Positions 46,195 through 54,371 of a stretch of DNA of 64,000 nt are shown piece after piece. The position numbers were made by a program, and so were the translations under genes. Source of the stretch: Propionibacteriaceae bacterium (GTDB taxonomy: Bacteria; Actinomycetota; Actinomycetes; Propionibacteriales; Propionibacteriaceae). Numbering within the stretch: position 1 is the stretch's first letter; each line of letters opens with the position of its first letter. The notes beneath the pieces are model-generated. The model had not been told where the DNA came from and made no database searches. It was given only the letters and a program-made list of their open reading frames with translations. The stretch spans positions 1 to 64,000 of the forward strand of contig JAFKJK010000013.1 in the NCBI GenBank assembly GCA_017306015.1. Reading direction: 5' to 3'.

Positions 46195-46404
46195 TCAGTC
46201 CTCGGGAACTGCGTTCTTGCGGGCGGTGTCGATCCGCGCCTTCGCGCCGTCCAGCCACGACTGGCAGATCTGGGCGAGCTGTTCGCCGCGCTCCCACAGG
46301 GCCATCGACTCGCTCAGCGGGACGCTGCCGGTCTCCAGCTTGCGGACGATCTCGGCCAGTTCCTCGCGGGCCTGTTCGTAGGTCACTTCCGGCTGCTTCG
46401 CCAT
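46195..46404 (-). CDS. xseB: Exodeoxyribonuclease VII small subunit
   Basis: 69 residues; YEQAREELAEIVRKLETGSVPLSESMALWERGEQLAQIC is the XseB signature. It overlaps xseA by 22 bases and forms with it the single-strand exonuclease that degrades DNA from both ends. Confidence 0.95.
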   Translation of the reverse strand: MAKQPEVTYEQAREELAEIVRKLETGSVPLSESMALWERGEQLAQICQSWLDGAKARIDTARKNAVPED

Positions 46405-47621
46405 GCCTGCTCCTGTTCGATCTCGGTGACCACCAGGCCGAGGCTGCCGTCGGCCAGCCGGGCGGTCAGGGTTGCCTGGGGTGTGGTGGCAGCGACGGTC
46501 GTCACGCCGGCGCCGTCCGCGTCGGTGAGGATCGCGTAGCCGCGCTCCAGCGTGGCTCGCGGCGACAGCGCCCGGATGCGGTCGATCGTATGGCTCAGCC
46601 CGAGCGTCTCCTCGCGAAGCCGGACGTCCATGGCTCGGATGAGCCGCTGCCGGGCGATCTCCAGTCGCTCGACGTGCACGTCGACCGACGCGGACGGATC
46701 CCGCAGCACCGGCCGGCTGCGGAGGTCGTCCAGTCGGCGCTGCTCGGTCTGCACCCGGGCGACGATCGCCTGGCGGACCCGTCCGACGGCGAGGGCGACC
46801 TGCTGGGCCTGCTCGGCCGCGTCCGGCACGACCCGCTTGGCTGCGTCCGTCGGGGTGGACGCCCGGACGTCGGCGACCAGGTCGATGATCGGGGTGTCGG
46901 TCTCGTGGCCGATCGCGCTGACCACCGGCGTCCGGCAGGTGAACACGGCTCGGGCAAGGGCTTCGTCGCTGAAGGGCAGCAGGTCCTCCAGTGAGCCTCC
47001 GCCGCGGGCGACGATGATCACGTCGACGTCGTAGGCGCCGTCCAGTGCCCGCAGCGCGTCGATCACCTGCTCGACCGCCAGCGGTCCCTGCACCAGCGTG
47101 TGCCGGGTCTCGACGACGGCCGCGGGCCAGCGGCGGGCGATCGTGGTGACGACGTCCCGCTCGGCCGCGCTGCCGGCGCCGGTGACCAGGCCGATCCGGC
47201 GGGGGAGGAAGGGCAACCGTCGCTTGCGGGCCGGGTCGAACAGGCCCTCGGCCTGCAGCATCCGCTTGCGCTGCTCGATGGCGGCCAGCAGCCGTCCCTC
47301 TCCGGACGGACGCAGTTCGCGGCATTCGAAGGTCAGGCCGCCGTTCTTCGTCCACACCGTCGGCTTCACCCAGGCGGCGACGACCGTCCCCTCGGTCAGC
47401 GGTCCGGCCGCGTCCAGGACGGCCTGCGAGGTGGACAACGACACCGACACCTCGGCCAGCGTGTCCCGCATCACCAGGAACTGGGTGGGGCCCGACCGGC
47501 GCTTGATCTCGATCAGCTGGCCCTCGACCCAGATCGGGTTGAGCCGCTCCACCCACTCCTTGGTGGCGGCGACGACCGCTCTCAGCGGCTGTGGGTGCTC
47601 GGGCGAGCTGGTCAGGGGCAC
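46383..47621 (-). CDS. xseA: Exodeoxyribonuclease VII large subunit
   Basis: 412 residues from a GTG at 47621. An N-terminal OB-fold (WVEGQLIEIKRRSGPTQFLVMRD) is followed by the catalytic domain with RIGLVTGAGSAAERDVVTTI, DVIIVARGGGSLEDLLPFSDEALARAV and SAIGHETDTPIIDLVADVRASTPTDAA, then a long coiled-coil region and a terminal beta domain with SPRATLERGYAI. Standard XseA architecture. Upstream DNA is filled with repeats of both families. Confidence 0.95.
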   Translation of the reverse strand: MPLTSSPEHPQPLRAVVAATKEWVERLNPIWVEGQLIEIKRRSGPTQFLVMRDTLAEVSVSLSTSQAVLDAAGPLTEGTVVAAWVKPTVWTKNGGLTFECRELRPSGEGRLLAAIEQRKRMLQAEGLFDPARKRRLPFLPRRIGLVTGAGSAAERDVVTTIARRWPAAVVETRHTLVQGPLAVEQVIDALRALDGAYDVDVIIVARGGGSLEDLLPFSDEALARAVFTCRTPVVSAIGHETDTPIIDLVADVRASTPTDAAKRVVPDAAEQAQQVALAVGRVRQAIVARVQTEQRRLDDLRSRPVLRDPSASVDVHVERLEIARQRLIRAMDVRLREETLGLSHTIDRIRALSPRATLERGYAILTDADGAGVTTVAATTPQATLTARLADGSLGLVVTEIEQEQAWRSSRK

Positions 47622-47669
47622 GGGGCAACGGTAGCGGCCCCCGCCGACGGCCGCCCATCCCAGGGAAGT

Positions 47670-47873
47670 GGGACATTCCTGCCGTGCGATGGCTGCAACA
47701 CCGACCTGACTGCCGTTCTCGGTTGTCGGGTGTCAGCTTTGTCCCGTTCGGCCGGGGCGGCCGGGGATATCTCGGCGCAGGCGCCGTCGTCAGGAGTGGG
47801 ACATTCCCGCCACTCGATGGCCACAGCACTGGCCAGCGGCCCTGACGGGGTGCCTGGTGTCAGCTTTGTCCCG
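47670..47873. repeat. Two family-B repeats
   Basis: Units at 47670-47746 and 47798-47873, of 77 and 76 bases. Both start GGGACATTCC and end GTCAGCTTTGTCCCG, matching the array at 25033-25593 in ends and length; the middles differ. Confidence 0.82.
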
Positions 47874-47900
47874 TTCGACTGGAGGTCTCTCGCCGGAGGG

Positions 47901-47971
47901 TGAACCGTTGGGGACAGGTACTTTGGTTCGCCGCCGCCGGGTGAATCGTTGGGGACAGGTACTTTGGTTCA
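47901..47971. repeat. Two family-A repeats between xseA and ispH
   Basis: Forward units at 47901-47930 and 47942-47971 with TGAAYCGTTGGGGACAGG starts and GGTTC ends. They lie between divergent genes, so no stop codon is involved here. Confidence 0.88.
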
Positions 47972-48076
47972 CCGCCGGCCGCGCCCGGTGGCGGCCGGCC
48001 GATCCGCGCGGAGGTCAGTGCCGTCCAGGCCGATGACCGAAGGGCCGCCGGGAACCAGCAACGTAGACTGAACGCC

Positions 48077-49042
48077 GTGCCAGCCAAGAGAGTCGTTGTC
48101 GCCGCGCCCCGGGGCTACTGCGCCGGTGTGGACCGGGCGGTGGTCACCGTCGAGCGTGCTCTCGACGTCTACGGCCCGCCGGTGTACGTCCGCAAGCAGA
48201 TCGTGCACAACCGGCATGTCGTCGAGGACCTCGAGGCTCGCGGCGCGATCTTCGTCGAGGAGCTGGACGAGGTGCCCACCGGCGCCACCGTCGTGTTCTC
48301 GGCGCACGGCGTCTCCCCGGCCGTCCACGCCGAGGCGGCCGCCCGCGGGCTGAAGACGATCGACGCCACCTGCCCGCTGGTCACCAAGGTGCACAACGAG
48401 GCCAAGCGGTTCTCCGGCCAAGGCTTGCAGATCCTGCTGATCGGGCATGCCGGCCACGAGGAGGTCGAGGGGACGACCGGCGAAGCGCCGGAGTCGATCA
48501 CCCTGATCGAGCACCCCGACGACGTGGACGCGCTCGAGGTCGACGATCCCGACAAGCTCGCCTGGCTGACCCAGACCACCCTGAGCGTGGACGAGACGTC
48601 GGAGACGGTGTCCCGGCTGCGAGCGAAGTTCCCCGCGCTGATCGACCCGCCCAGCGACGACATCTGCTACGCCACCCAGAACCGGCAGGGCGCGGTCAAG
48701 CAGATCGCCGCGCACTCCGACCTGATGATCGTCGTCGGGTCACGAAACTCGTCGAACTCCGTCCGGCTCGTCGAGGTGGCACTGGAGGCCGGTGCGAAGG
48801 CGGCCCACCGGGTCGACAACGCGTCCGAGGTCGACCTGGCCTGGCTGGACGGCGTCGACTCGGTCGGCGTGACGTCTGGCGCCTCGGTCCCCGATTCGCT
48901 GGTGCAGGGCGTCCTGGACCTGCTGCAGGCCAACGGCTTCCCTCCCGCCGTCGAGGAGCGGCTGGTCGAGGAGAACCTCACCTTCGCCCTTCCGCCGGAG
49001 TTGCGCCGCGAGTTGCGGCGTGCCGAGCAGGCCGAGGGCTGA
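48077..49042 (+). CDS. ispH: 4-hydroxy-3-methylbut-2-enyl diphosphate reductase
   Basis: 321 residues from a GTG at 48077. The three iron-sulfur cysteines are seen in [12 protein letters not shown] (Cys15), [11 protein letters not shown] and [30 protein letters not shown] and [13 protein letters not shown] are further family motifs. It catalyses the last step of the methylerythritol phosphate pathway, making IPP and DMAPP, the substrates of the prenyltransferase at 33165. Confidence 0.96.
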   Translation: MPAKRVVVAAPRGYCAGVDRAVVTVERALDVYGPPVYVRKQIVHNRHVVEDLEARGAIFVEELDEVPTGATVVFSAHGVSPAVHAEAAARGLKTIDATCPLVTKVHNEAKRFSGQGLQILLIGHAGHEEVEGTTGEAPESITLIEHPDDVDALEVDDPDKLAWLTQTTLSVDETSETVSRLRAKFPALIDPPSDDICYATQNRQGAVKQIAAHSDLMIVVGSRNSSNSVRLVEVALEAGAKAAHRVDNASEVDLAWLDGVDSVGVTSGASVPDSLVQGVLDLLQANGFPPAVEERLVEENLTFALPPELRRELRRAEQAEG

Positions 49043-49048
49043 GGACGG

Positions 49049-49579
49049 GTGCCGCAACCCTTCGCTGCGTACGATGCGTCGACGCACGGACGCCAGGCTG
49101 AGGCGATCATCCGCGAGGCCAACGACGCCGATCTGCCGGGATGCGCGATCCTCGCCCAGAACCGCAACGGCGGTGACCTGGGCGCCTGGGAGCGTGCCCT
49201 GGTCGCCGACCTCCGCGGACGTGACCGGCTGTTGCTCGTGGCGATGAGTTCGGGCCGTCCGGTCGGCTACGCCAGCGCCGGGTGGCAGGACTATGCGCGC
49301 CGAGGCGGACGCAATGTTCCCGACGGCTGGTACCTGACCGGGCTCGTCGTCGACCCCTTGCACCGCCGCGGTGCCATCGGCCGGCGGCTGACCCAACGTC
49401 GCCTGGAGTGGCTGGACGGCCGCACCCGTAACGTCTGGTACTTCGCGAACGTGGCCAATCGGCCGAGCCTCGAGCTGCACCGCAAGCTCGGCTTCCACGA
49501 GGTGACCAGGGATTTCGCGGTGCCGGGAGTCGCCTTCGACGGGGGCATGGGCGTCCTCTGCGTCCGCGGCGACGTCTGA
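49049..49579 (+). CDS. GNAT family N-acetyltransferase
   Basis: 176 residues from a GTG at 49049, 6 bases after ispH. The acetyl-CoA motif V-V-D-P-x-x-R-R-x-G-x-G is seen as LVVDPLHRRGAIGRRLTQRRL, with WYFANVANRPSLELHRKLGFHEV in the C-terminal part. Substrate unknown; possibly co-transcribed with ispH. Confidence 0.87.
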   Translation: MPQPFAAYDASTHGRQAEAIIREANDADLPGCAILAQNRNGGDLGAWERALVADLRGRDRLLLVAMSSGRPVGYASAGWQDYARRGGRNVPDGWYLTGLVVDPLHRRGAIGRRLTQRRLEWLDGRTRNVWYFANVANRPSLELHRKLGFHEVTRDFAVPGVAFDGGMGVLCVRGDV

Positions 49580-49585
49580 ATGCTT

Positions 49586-49605
49586 GTGTATCCACGAGGA
49601 TGCAC
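49586..49605. promoter_or_regulatory. Candidate operator before the ergothioneine-type operon
   Basis: GTGTATCC (49586-49593) and GGATGCAC (49598-49605) are inverted arms (7 of 8 matching) around ACGA, 58 bases before the hydratase start. A possible -10 TAGCCT lies at 49613-49618. The dyad is the right size for a GntR, TetR or LacI dimer; the regulator is not in the immediate vicinity. Confidence 0.45.
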
Positions 49606-49663
49606 CCTCTGGTAGCCTGATCGTCCTTGCCCACGAGGGCACGATCGGCGGAAGAGGTGGGAC

Positions 49664-51484
49664 GTGGTCAGCACGGCGGACAGCCCCATCCTCACCGGTC
49701 CCGGCACCGCCTACCGCGCCGAGCGAGGCACCAAGTTGCGCGCCCGTTCCTGGCGCGCGGAGGGCCTGCTGCGCATGTTCGAGAACGTGCTCGAGGTGGG
49801 CGAGAACCCGGACGAGCTGATCGTCTATGCCGCTCTCGGCAAGGCTGCCCGGGACTGGCCGTCCGCCCGGGCGATCGCCCGCGCACTGCTGGAACTCGAG
49901 GAAAGACAGACGCTCGTCCTGCAGTCCGGCACGCCGGTCGGGGTGATCGAGACCGGCGAGCAGGCCCCGCTGGTGGTCTCCGCCGTCAACAACACCGTCG
50001 GCCGCTGGTCGACCCCCGAGCGCTTCTACGAGCGCGCGGCGGCCGGGCAGACGGTGTGGGGCGGGCTGACCGCCGGCGCCTGGCAGTACATCGGACGCCA
50101 GGGCGTCCTGGCCGGCACGTACGAGCTGTTCGGAGCCATCGCCCGGACCCACTTCGGCGCGGCGCCCGGCGCGGAAGGCGCCGCGCTGGCCGGACGCTGG
50201 GTGCTCACCGCGGGCCTGGGCGGCATGGGCTCCTCGCAGCCGATCAGTGCGCGGATGCTGGGTCTCAGCTCGCTCACCGTCGAGGTGGACGCGGCGAAGG
50301 CCGATCGGCTGCGCGCCGCCGGTGGCCTCGATGTCGTCACCGACGTGCTGGACGAGGCTGTGACAACGCTCGACGCAGCCCGTCGGGAGGGCCGGACCAT
50401 CGCCATCGGGCTGGTCGCCAACGCGGCTGACGCGTTCGCCGAGGTGGCGCGACGCGGCATCGTCCCCGACATCGTCACCGACCAGACCGCGGCCCACGAC
50501 GCCCGCTACGGCTACCTGCCACAGGGCTACGACCTCACCACCTGGCGCGAGCTCCGTGAGGCCGAACCCGAGCGAGTGGAGCGGGAGGCGCAGGCATCCA
50601 TCGCCACCCAGGTGCGGGCGATTCTCGCGCTCGGCGACGCCGGGGCGGTGGTCTTCGAGAACGGCAACAACCTGCGCGTCCAGGCGATCGAGCATCTCGG
50701 CGAGGCGGCGTCCGCCGAAGTGAACCGCATTCCGGGGTTCATGGAGGCCTACCTGCGTCCGCTTTTTGCCCGGGGTATCGGGCCGTTCCGCTGGGTGGCG
50801 CTGTCCGGGTCGACCGACGATCAGCGGGTGCTGGACGACCTCGCCATCCGCCTTTTCCCGGGACGACCGGAGGTCGCCCGCTGGATCGGGCTGGCCCGCG
50901 AGCACGTCCCGCAGCAGGGGCTGCCGGCACGGTCCTGCTGGCTGGGCCACGGCGAGCGCTCGGCATTCGCGGTCGCGGCCAACGACCTGGTGGCCGACGG
51001 CATCCTCGAAGCGCCGGTGCTGTTCAGCCGCGACCACCTGGACTCGGCGGCGATGACCCATCCGCGGATCGGCACCGAGGGCATGCGGGACGGCTCGGAC
51101 GGCAGCGCCGACTTCCCGCTGCTGGACGCCCTGCTGCTGTCCGCCACCGGTGCCGACCTTGTCGCCATCCACTCCGGCGGCGGTGGCTACTCCGGCTGGA
51201 TGCAGTCCGCCGGCGTCTCGATCGTCGCGGACGGACGCCCGGACACCGCCGTCCGGCTGCGCCGCGCCCTGGACGCCGACACCGGCCTCGGCGTCCTTCG
51301 GCACGCGGCCGCCGGATATGGGGAGGCCGCCGCCAGCGTCGCCGGTGCCGGCGAGACCGGAGAGGCGCCCCTGACCTGGCTCACCGCCGGCCCGATCCCA
51401 ACGCAGGAGACCTTCTCCGCCGCCATCCCGGCGAACGCCGGGACTCCCGGACGGCGGAGCAGCCAACCCCAGGAGAAGCCATGA
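49664..51484 (+). CDS. Urocanase-family hydratase, probable thiourocanate hydratase
   Basis: 606 residues from a GTG at 49664 with GAGGTGGG just upstream. Urocanase features: NAD+-binding TAGLGGMGSSQPISARMLG, QASIATQVRAIL, QGLPARSCWLGHGERSAF, SRDHLDSAAMTHPRIGTEGMRDGSDGSADFPLLDALL. In ordinary urocanases as I recall them the next active-site loop reads HHGGGVG.GFSQH, whereas here it is IHSGGGGYSGWMQSAG, so substrate contacts differ. Its neighbours are a DUF917 protein and an MIO-less lyase rather than hutI or hutG. The best reading is hydration of thiourocanate, the product of ergothionase, to a thiohydantoin propionate. A plain HutU cannot be excluded by sequence alone. Confidence 0.75.
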   Translation: MVSTADSPILTGPGTAYRAERGTKLRARSWRAEGLLRMFENVLEVGENPDELIVYAALGKAARDWPSARAIARALLELEERQTLVLQSGTPVGVIETGEQAPLVVSAVNNTVGRWSTPERFYERAAAGQTVWGGLTAGAWQYIGRQGVLAGTYELFGAIARTHFGAAPGAEGAALAGRWVLTAGLGGMGSSQPISARMLGLSSLTVEVDAAKADRLRAAGGLDVVTDVLDEAVTTLDAARREGRTIAIGLVANAADAFAEVARRGIVPDIVTDQTAAHDARYGYLPQGYDLTTWRELREAEPERVEREAQASIATQVRAILALGDAGAVVFENGNNLRVQAIEHLGEAASAEVNRIPGFMEAYLRPLFARGIGPFRWVALSGSTDDQRVLDDLAIRLFPGRPEVARWIGLAREHVPQQGLPARSCWLGHGERSAFAVAANDLVADGILEAPVLFSRDHLDSAAMTHPRIGTEGMRDGSDGSADFPLLDALLLSATGADLVAIHSGGGGYSGWMQSAGVSIVADGRPDTAVRLRRALDADTGLGVLRHAAAGYGEAAASVAGAGETGEAPLTWLTAGPIPTQETFSAAIPANAGTPGRRSSQPQEKP

Positions 51485-52593
51485 GAGAACTCACGCCCGA
51501 CGACGCCCGCAACGCCGTCCTCGGCGGCGGGGTGCTGGCCTGCGGTGGTGGCGGCTGGAAGCACCACGGCGAGCTGATGGGCTCGCTCGCGACCAGTCTG
51601 GAGCGGCCGGTGCTGGCCGGCATCGACGAACTGCCGGACGACACCTGGGTCGCCACCGTCACCGCCATCGGCGCTCCCGCGGCGAAGGACTGGGAGATCC
51701 GTCCGGTCGACTACGTCCACGCGCTGGCCGAGTTGATCAAGGTCGCCGGCGTCCCGATCGGTGCGGTGATGACCGCCCAGAACGGCTACTCGACCACGCT
51801 GAACGGCTGGATCCAGTCGTCCGTCCTGGGTGTGAAGGTGCTGGACACGGCCGGCGATGTCCGGGCGCACCCGACCGGCAAGCTCGGCGGCCTGGGGCTG
51901 GGGGAGCGTCCCGGCTACGAGTCGCTCCAGGTGGTCAGCGGCGGCAACCGGGCGCTGCACGGCCACTTCCTCAGCATCAACAAGGGCAACCTGAACACGG
52001 TCGACAACGTGCTGCGGGACATCTCCGTGCGCACGGGCGGGTTCATCGCGTCCGCCCGGAACCCGGTCGAGCTCGACTGGGTGAAGGCCAACGGCGCCCA
52101 CGGATCGATCTCGCTGGCCCTCGACCTCGGCGCCGACCTGGCCGCTGCCGGGTCTGGTGACGCCGCCGTGGAGGCCGTCCGAAACCGGTTGGGCGCGGAC
52201 GTGGTGGACGCCGGACCGCTGCGGATCGAGAAACGGACGCGGACCGTCGGCGGCTGGGATCGCGGCACCTTCCGGATCGGCGATCACACGGTGCCCTACC
52301 TCAACGAGTACATGGCGGTGGACGGGCCGTCGGGACGCGTGGCGACCTATCCCGACACGATCGCGATCATCGACACGGCCACGGGCGAGGGCCTCGCGGT
52401 GAAGGACGCCGGCCGCGGCGGCCAGGACGTCGTCCTGCTCGTCGCCAGGGCCGGGACGCTGCCGGTCTCCAGCTCCAGCATCGACCGGGCCGGGCTGGCC
52501 GAGTGCGAGCAGATCATGGGCATCGGCTTCCTCGGCCACCTGGATCCCGGGCTGCGACCAGGGACGGCGGCGTACCGGAGCAGCGCCGGATGA
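51481..52593 (+). CDS. DUF917 / S-methyl-thiohydantoin desulfurase-family protein
   Basis: 370 residues starting MRELTPDDARNAVLGGGVLACGGGG, the glycine-rich opening of DUF917. Other blocks: MTAQNGYSTTLNGWIQSSVLGVKVLDTAGDVRAHPTGKLGGLGL and GFIASARNPVELDWVKANGAHGSISLA. The family is named for desulfurisation of (S-methyl) thiohydantoins in ergothioneine breakdown, where the sulfur-bearing ring carbon is converted to a hydantoin. ATGA overlap with the hydratase gene and with the lyase gene fits consecutive steps. Family assignment is secure; the substrate is inferred from context. Confidence 0.82.
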   Translation: MRELTPDDARNAVLGGGVLACGGGGWKHHGELMGSLATSLERPVLAGIDELPDDTWVATVTAIGAPAAKDWEIRPVDYVHALAELIKVAGVPIGAVMTAQNGYSTTLNGWIQSSVLGVKVLDTAGDVRAHPTGKLGGLGLGERPGYESLQVVSGGNRALHGHFLSINKGNLNTVDNVLRDISVRTGGFIASARNPVELDWVKANGAHGSISLALDLGADLAAAGSGDAAVEAVRNRLGADVVDAGPLRIEKRTRTVGGWDRGTFRIGDHTVPYLNEYMAVDGPSGRVATYPDTIAIIDTATGEGLAVKDAGRGGQDVVLLVARAGTLPVSSSSIDRAGLAECEQIMGIGFLGHLDPGLRPGTAAYRSSAG

Positions 52594-54371
52594 CCGCAGG
52601 CGTCCGGGTCGATCCCGGCCCAGCCGTGTCGTCGGGCGTTCCTCTGCGAGTGCCCGACGAGCGCCCGCTGGGGCTCGGCGAGTTCCCGCTGGCCGCAGGC
52701 CCGCTGTCCCCGCTGGAGCCCAACCCGTCGGCGGGCCTCGCGTGCCCGACCACCGGTGGACGGATGAACGCAGCCCGCCGAGTCGTGCGGCTGGGCTCCG
52801 GGCTGACACCGGAGGACGTCGCCGACGTCGCCATCGGGCACGCCGTCGTCGAGGTCGACCGGGCCGCCGTCGAGGCACGCCTGGCAGCCGCGCGCGCCTT
52901 GGTCAAGGACGCCCTGGAGGCCGGCGTCCCCACCTATGGCCTCAACCGCGGCCTCGGCCCGCTGCGCAACAGCGAGATCCCGCCGGAACTGATCGGCGAC
53001 TTCCAGCGTTACGTCATCGTGAGCCATGCCGCTGCCATCGGGTCACCGCTGTCCCGGATCGAGGGGAGGGCGGCGCTGCTGGCGCGGCTGAACACGCTTG
53101 CCGCCGGGGCTTCGGGCGCGTCGGCGGGCCTCTTCGACGGACTGCTCGCCCTGCTGCAGCACGACGTCATCCCCGCCATCCCCGATCAGGGTTCGGTGGG
53201 CGCGGGGGATCTCTCCCAGCTGGCGTCGATCGGCCAGGTGCTCCTGGGCGCAGGGCGGGCCTGGCTGCCGGGACGCGACCAGATGGCACCGGGCGACGAG
53301 GCGCTGGCCGCGGCCGGCCTGGAACCGCTGCGGCTGGAGGCCAAGGACAGCCTCGCCCTGGTCGGGTCCAACGCGCTGTCGGTCGCGACCGCTTCGCTGA
53401 CGCAGAGGCGGGCGACGCTGGTCGCCGAGCGGGCCGACCTGGTGGCCGCGCTCACCATCGAGGCGCTCGGCGCCAACCTCAGCCCATTCGACGAGGCCGC
53501 GCTCGCCGCCCGTCCGCACCCCGGCCAGCAGGCCAGCGGACGGCGGGTGCGGGCCGCGGTCGCCGGTGGCGACCTCGCCGAGGGCCGGCGGACGGCGACG
53601 TCCCTGCAGGACGCGGTCTCGCTGCGGACGATCCCGCAGGTGCACGGAGCCCTGCTCGATCAGCTGGATCAGTTGGAGCAATTGCTGACGGTCGAACTGA
53701 ACTGCGCGCCGGACAACCCGTATCTGGACGTCGAGCGCGGGGTGTTCGTCTCCAACGGGAACTTCTCGATCACCGGTCTTGCGGTCGGGTTCGACGCCCT
53801 GAGGATCGCGCTGGCCCACCAGGCGCTCCTCGCCGAGCGCCGCGTCGCCCTGCTGGTGACCCAGCTCCGGCAAGGGCGAACGCTCGCCGACCAGGTGCAG
53901 GCGGTGACCGTCGCCACCGGCTACGTCACCCCGGTGATCCTCGCGCAGACCGCGTCCACGCTGGTCGCCCAGGCCAAGCACCTCGCGTCCCCCATCTCAC
54001 TGACCGGGACGACTGTCGGTGACGGGGTGGAAGATCATTCATCGATGGCCTATCCATCGGTGCGCGTGACCGAGCAGGTGCTGGACGTGGTCGAGCAGCT
54101 GCTGGCAATCGAGGCACTGCTGGCTGCGACGGTCATCTCGGTGCACCACGGGCGGGAGACCGTCCTGGGGGCCCCGGTGGAGCGGCTGCGGGCCGCGATC
54201 ATCGAGGCCACCGGGCGCACCCGGGTGACCGCCGAGGTGATCGACTGGGTGATCGAGGCCCTGCGGCGGGAGCAGCGGGGCGATGACCTGGCCGAGATGC
54301 GCGCACCGCGGGTACCGCCACCGGTGACGATCCACGACCAGGAGGTGGGCAGGCATGATCAGCTTCACTGA
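52590..54371 (+). CDS. MIO-less histidine-ammonia-lyase homologue, probable ergothionase
   Basis: 593 residues from the ATG at 52590; an ATG at 52764 (MNAARRVVRLGSG) would give 535, nearer to the family length, and the first 58 residues resemble nothing. HAL/PAL features: YGLNRGLGPLRN, PAIPDQGSVG, LEAKDSLALVGSNALSVATA, QDAVSLRTIPQVHGALLDQL, VSNGNFSITGLAVGFDALRIALAHQALLAERRVALLV and SVGDGVEDHSS-like VGDGVEDHSSMAYPS. The cofactor-forming Ala-Ser-Gly is reduced to Ala-Gly (GSVGAGDLSQL, 53190-53222), so MIO cannot form. Ergothionase, which eliminates trimethylamine from ergothioneine, belongs to this fold and needs no MIO. Context with DUF917, urocanase and a betaine importer supports that role. 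Confidence 0.72.
   Translation: MTAGVRVDPGPAVSSGVPLRVPDERPLGLGEFPLAAGPLSPLEPNPSAGLACPTTGGRMNAARRVVRLGSGLTPEDVADVAIGHAVVEVDRAAVEARLAAARALVKDALEAGVPTYGLNRGLGPLRNSEIPPELIGDFQRYVIVSHAAAIGSPLSRIEGRAALLARLNTLAAGASGASAGLFDGLLALLQHDVIPAIPDQGSVGAGDLSQLASIGQVLLGAGRAWLPGRDQMAPGDEALAAAGLEPLRLEAKDSLALVGSNALSVATASLTQRRATLVAERADLVAALTIEALGANLSPFDEAALAARPHPGQQASGRRVRAAVAGGDLAEGRRTATSLQDAVSLRTIPQVHGALLDQLDQLEQLLTVELNCAPDNPYLDVERGVFVSNGNFSITGLAVGFDALRIALAHQALLAERRVALLVTQLRQGRTLADQVQAVTVATGYVTPVILAQTASTLVAQAKHLASPISLTGTTVGDGVEDHSSMAYPSVRVTEQVLDVVEQLLAIEALLAATVISVHHGRETVLGAPVERLRAAIIEATGRTRVTAEVIDWVIEALRREQRGDDLAEMRAPRVPPPVTIHDQEVGRHDQLH

Noticed and set aside
49664..54371. Ordinary histidine utilisation (hutU-hutH)
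   Set aside because: The lyase lacks the MIO serine, the hydratase loop is altered, hutI/hutG/hutF are missing, and a DUF917 protein sits between the two genes.
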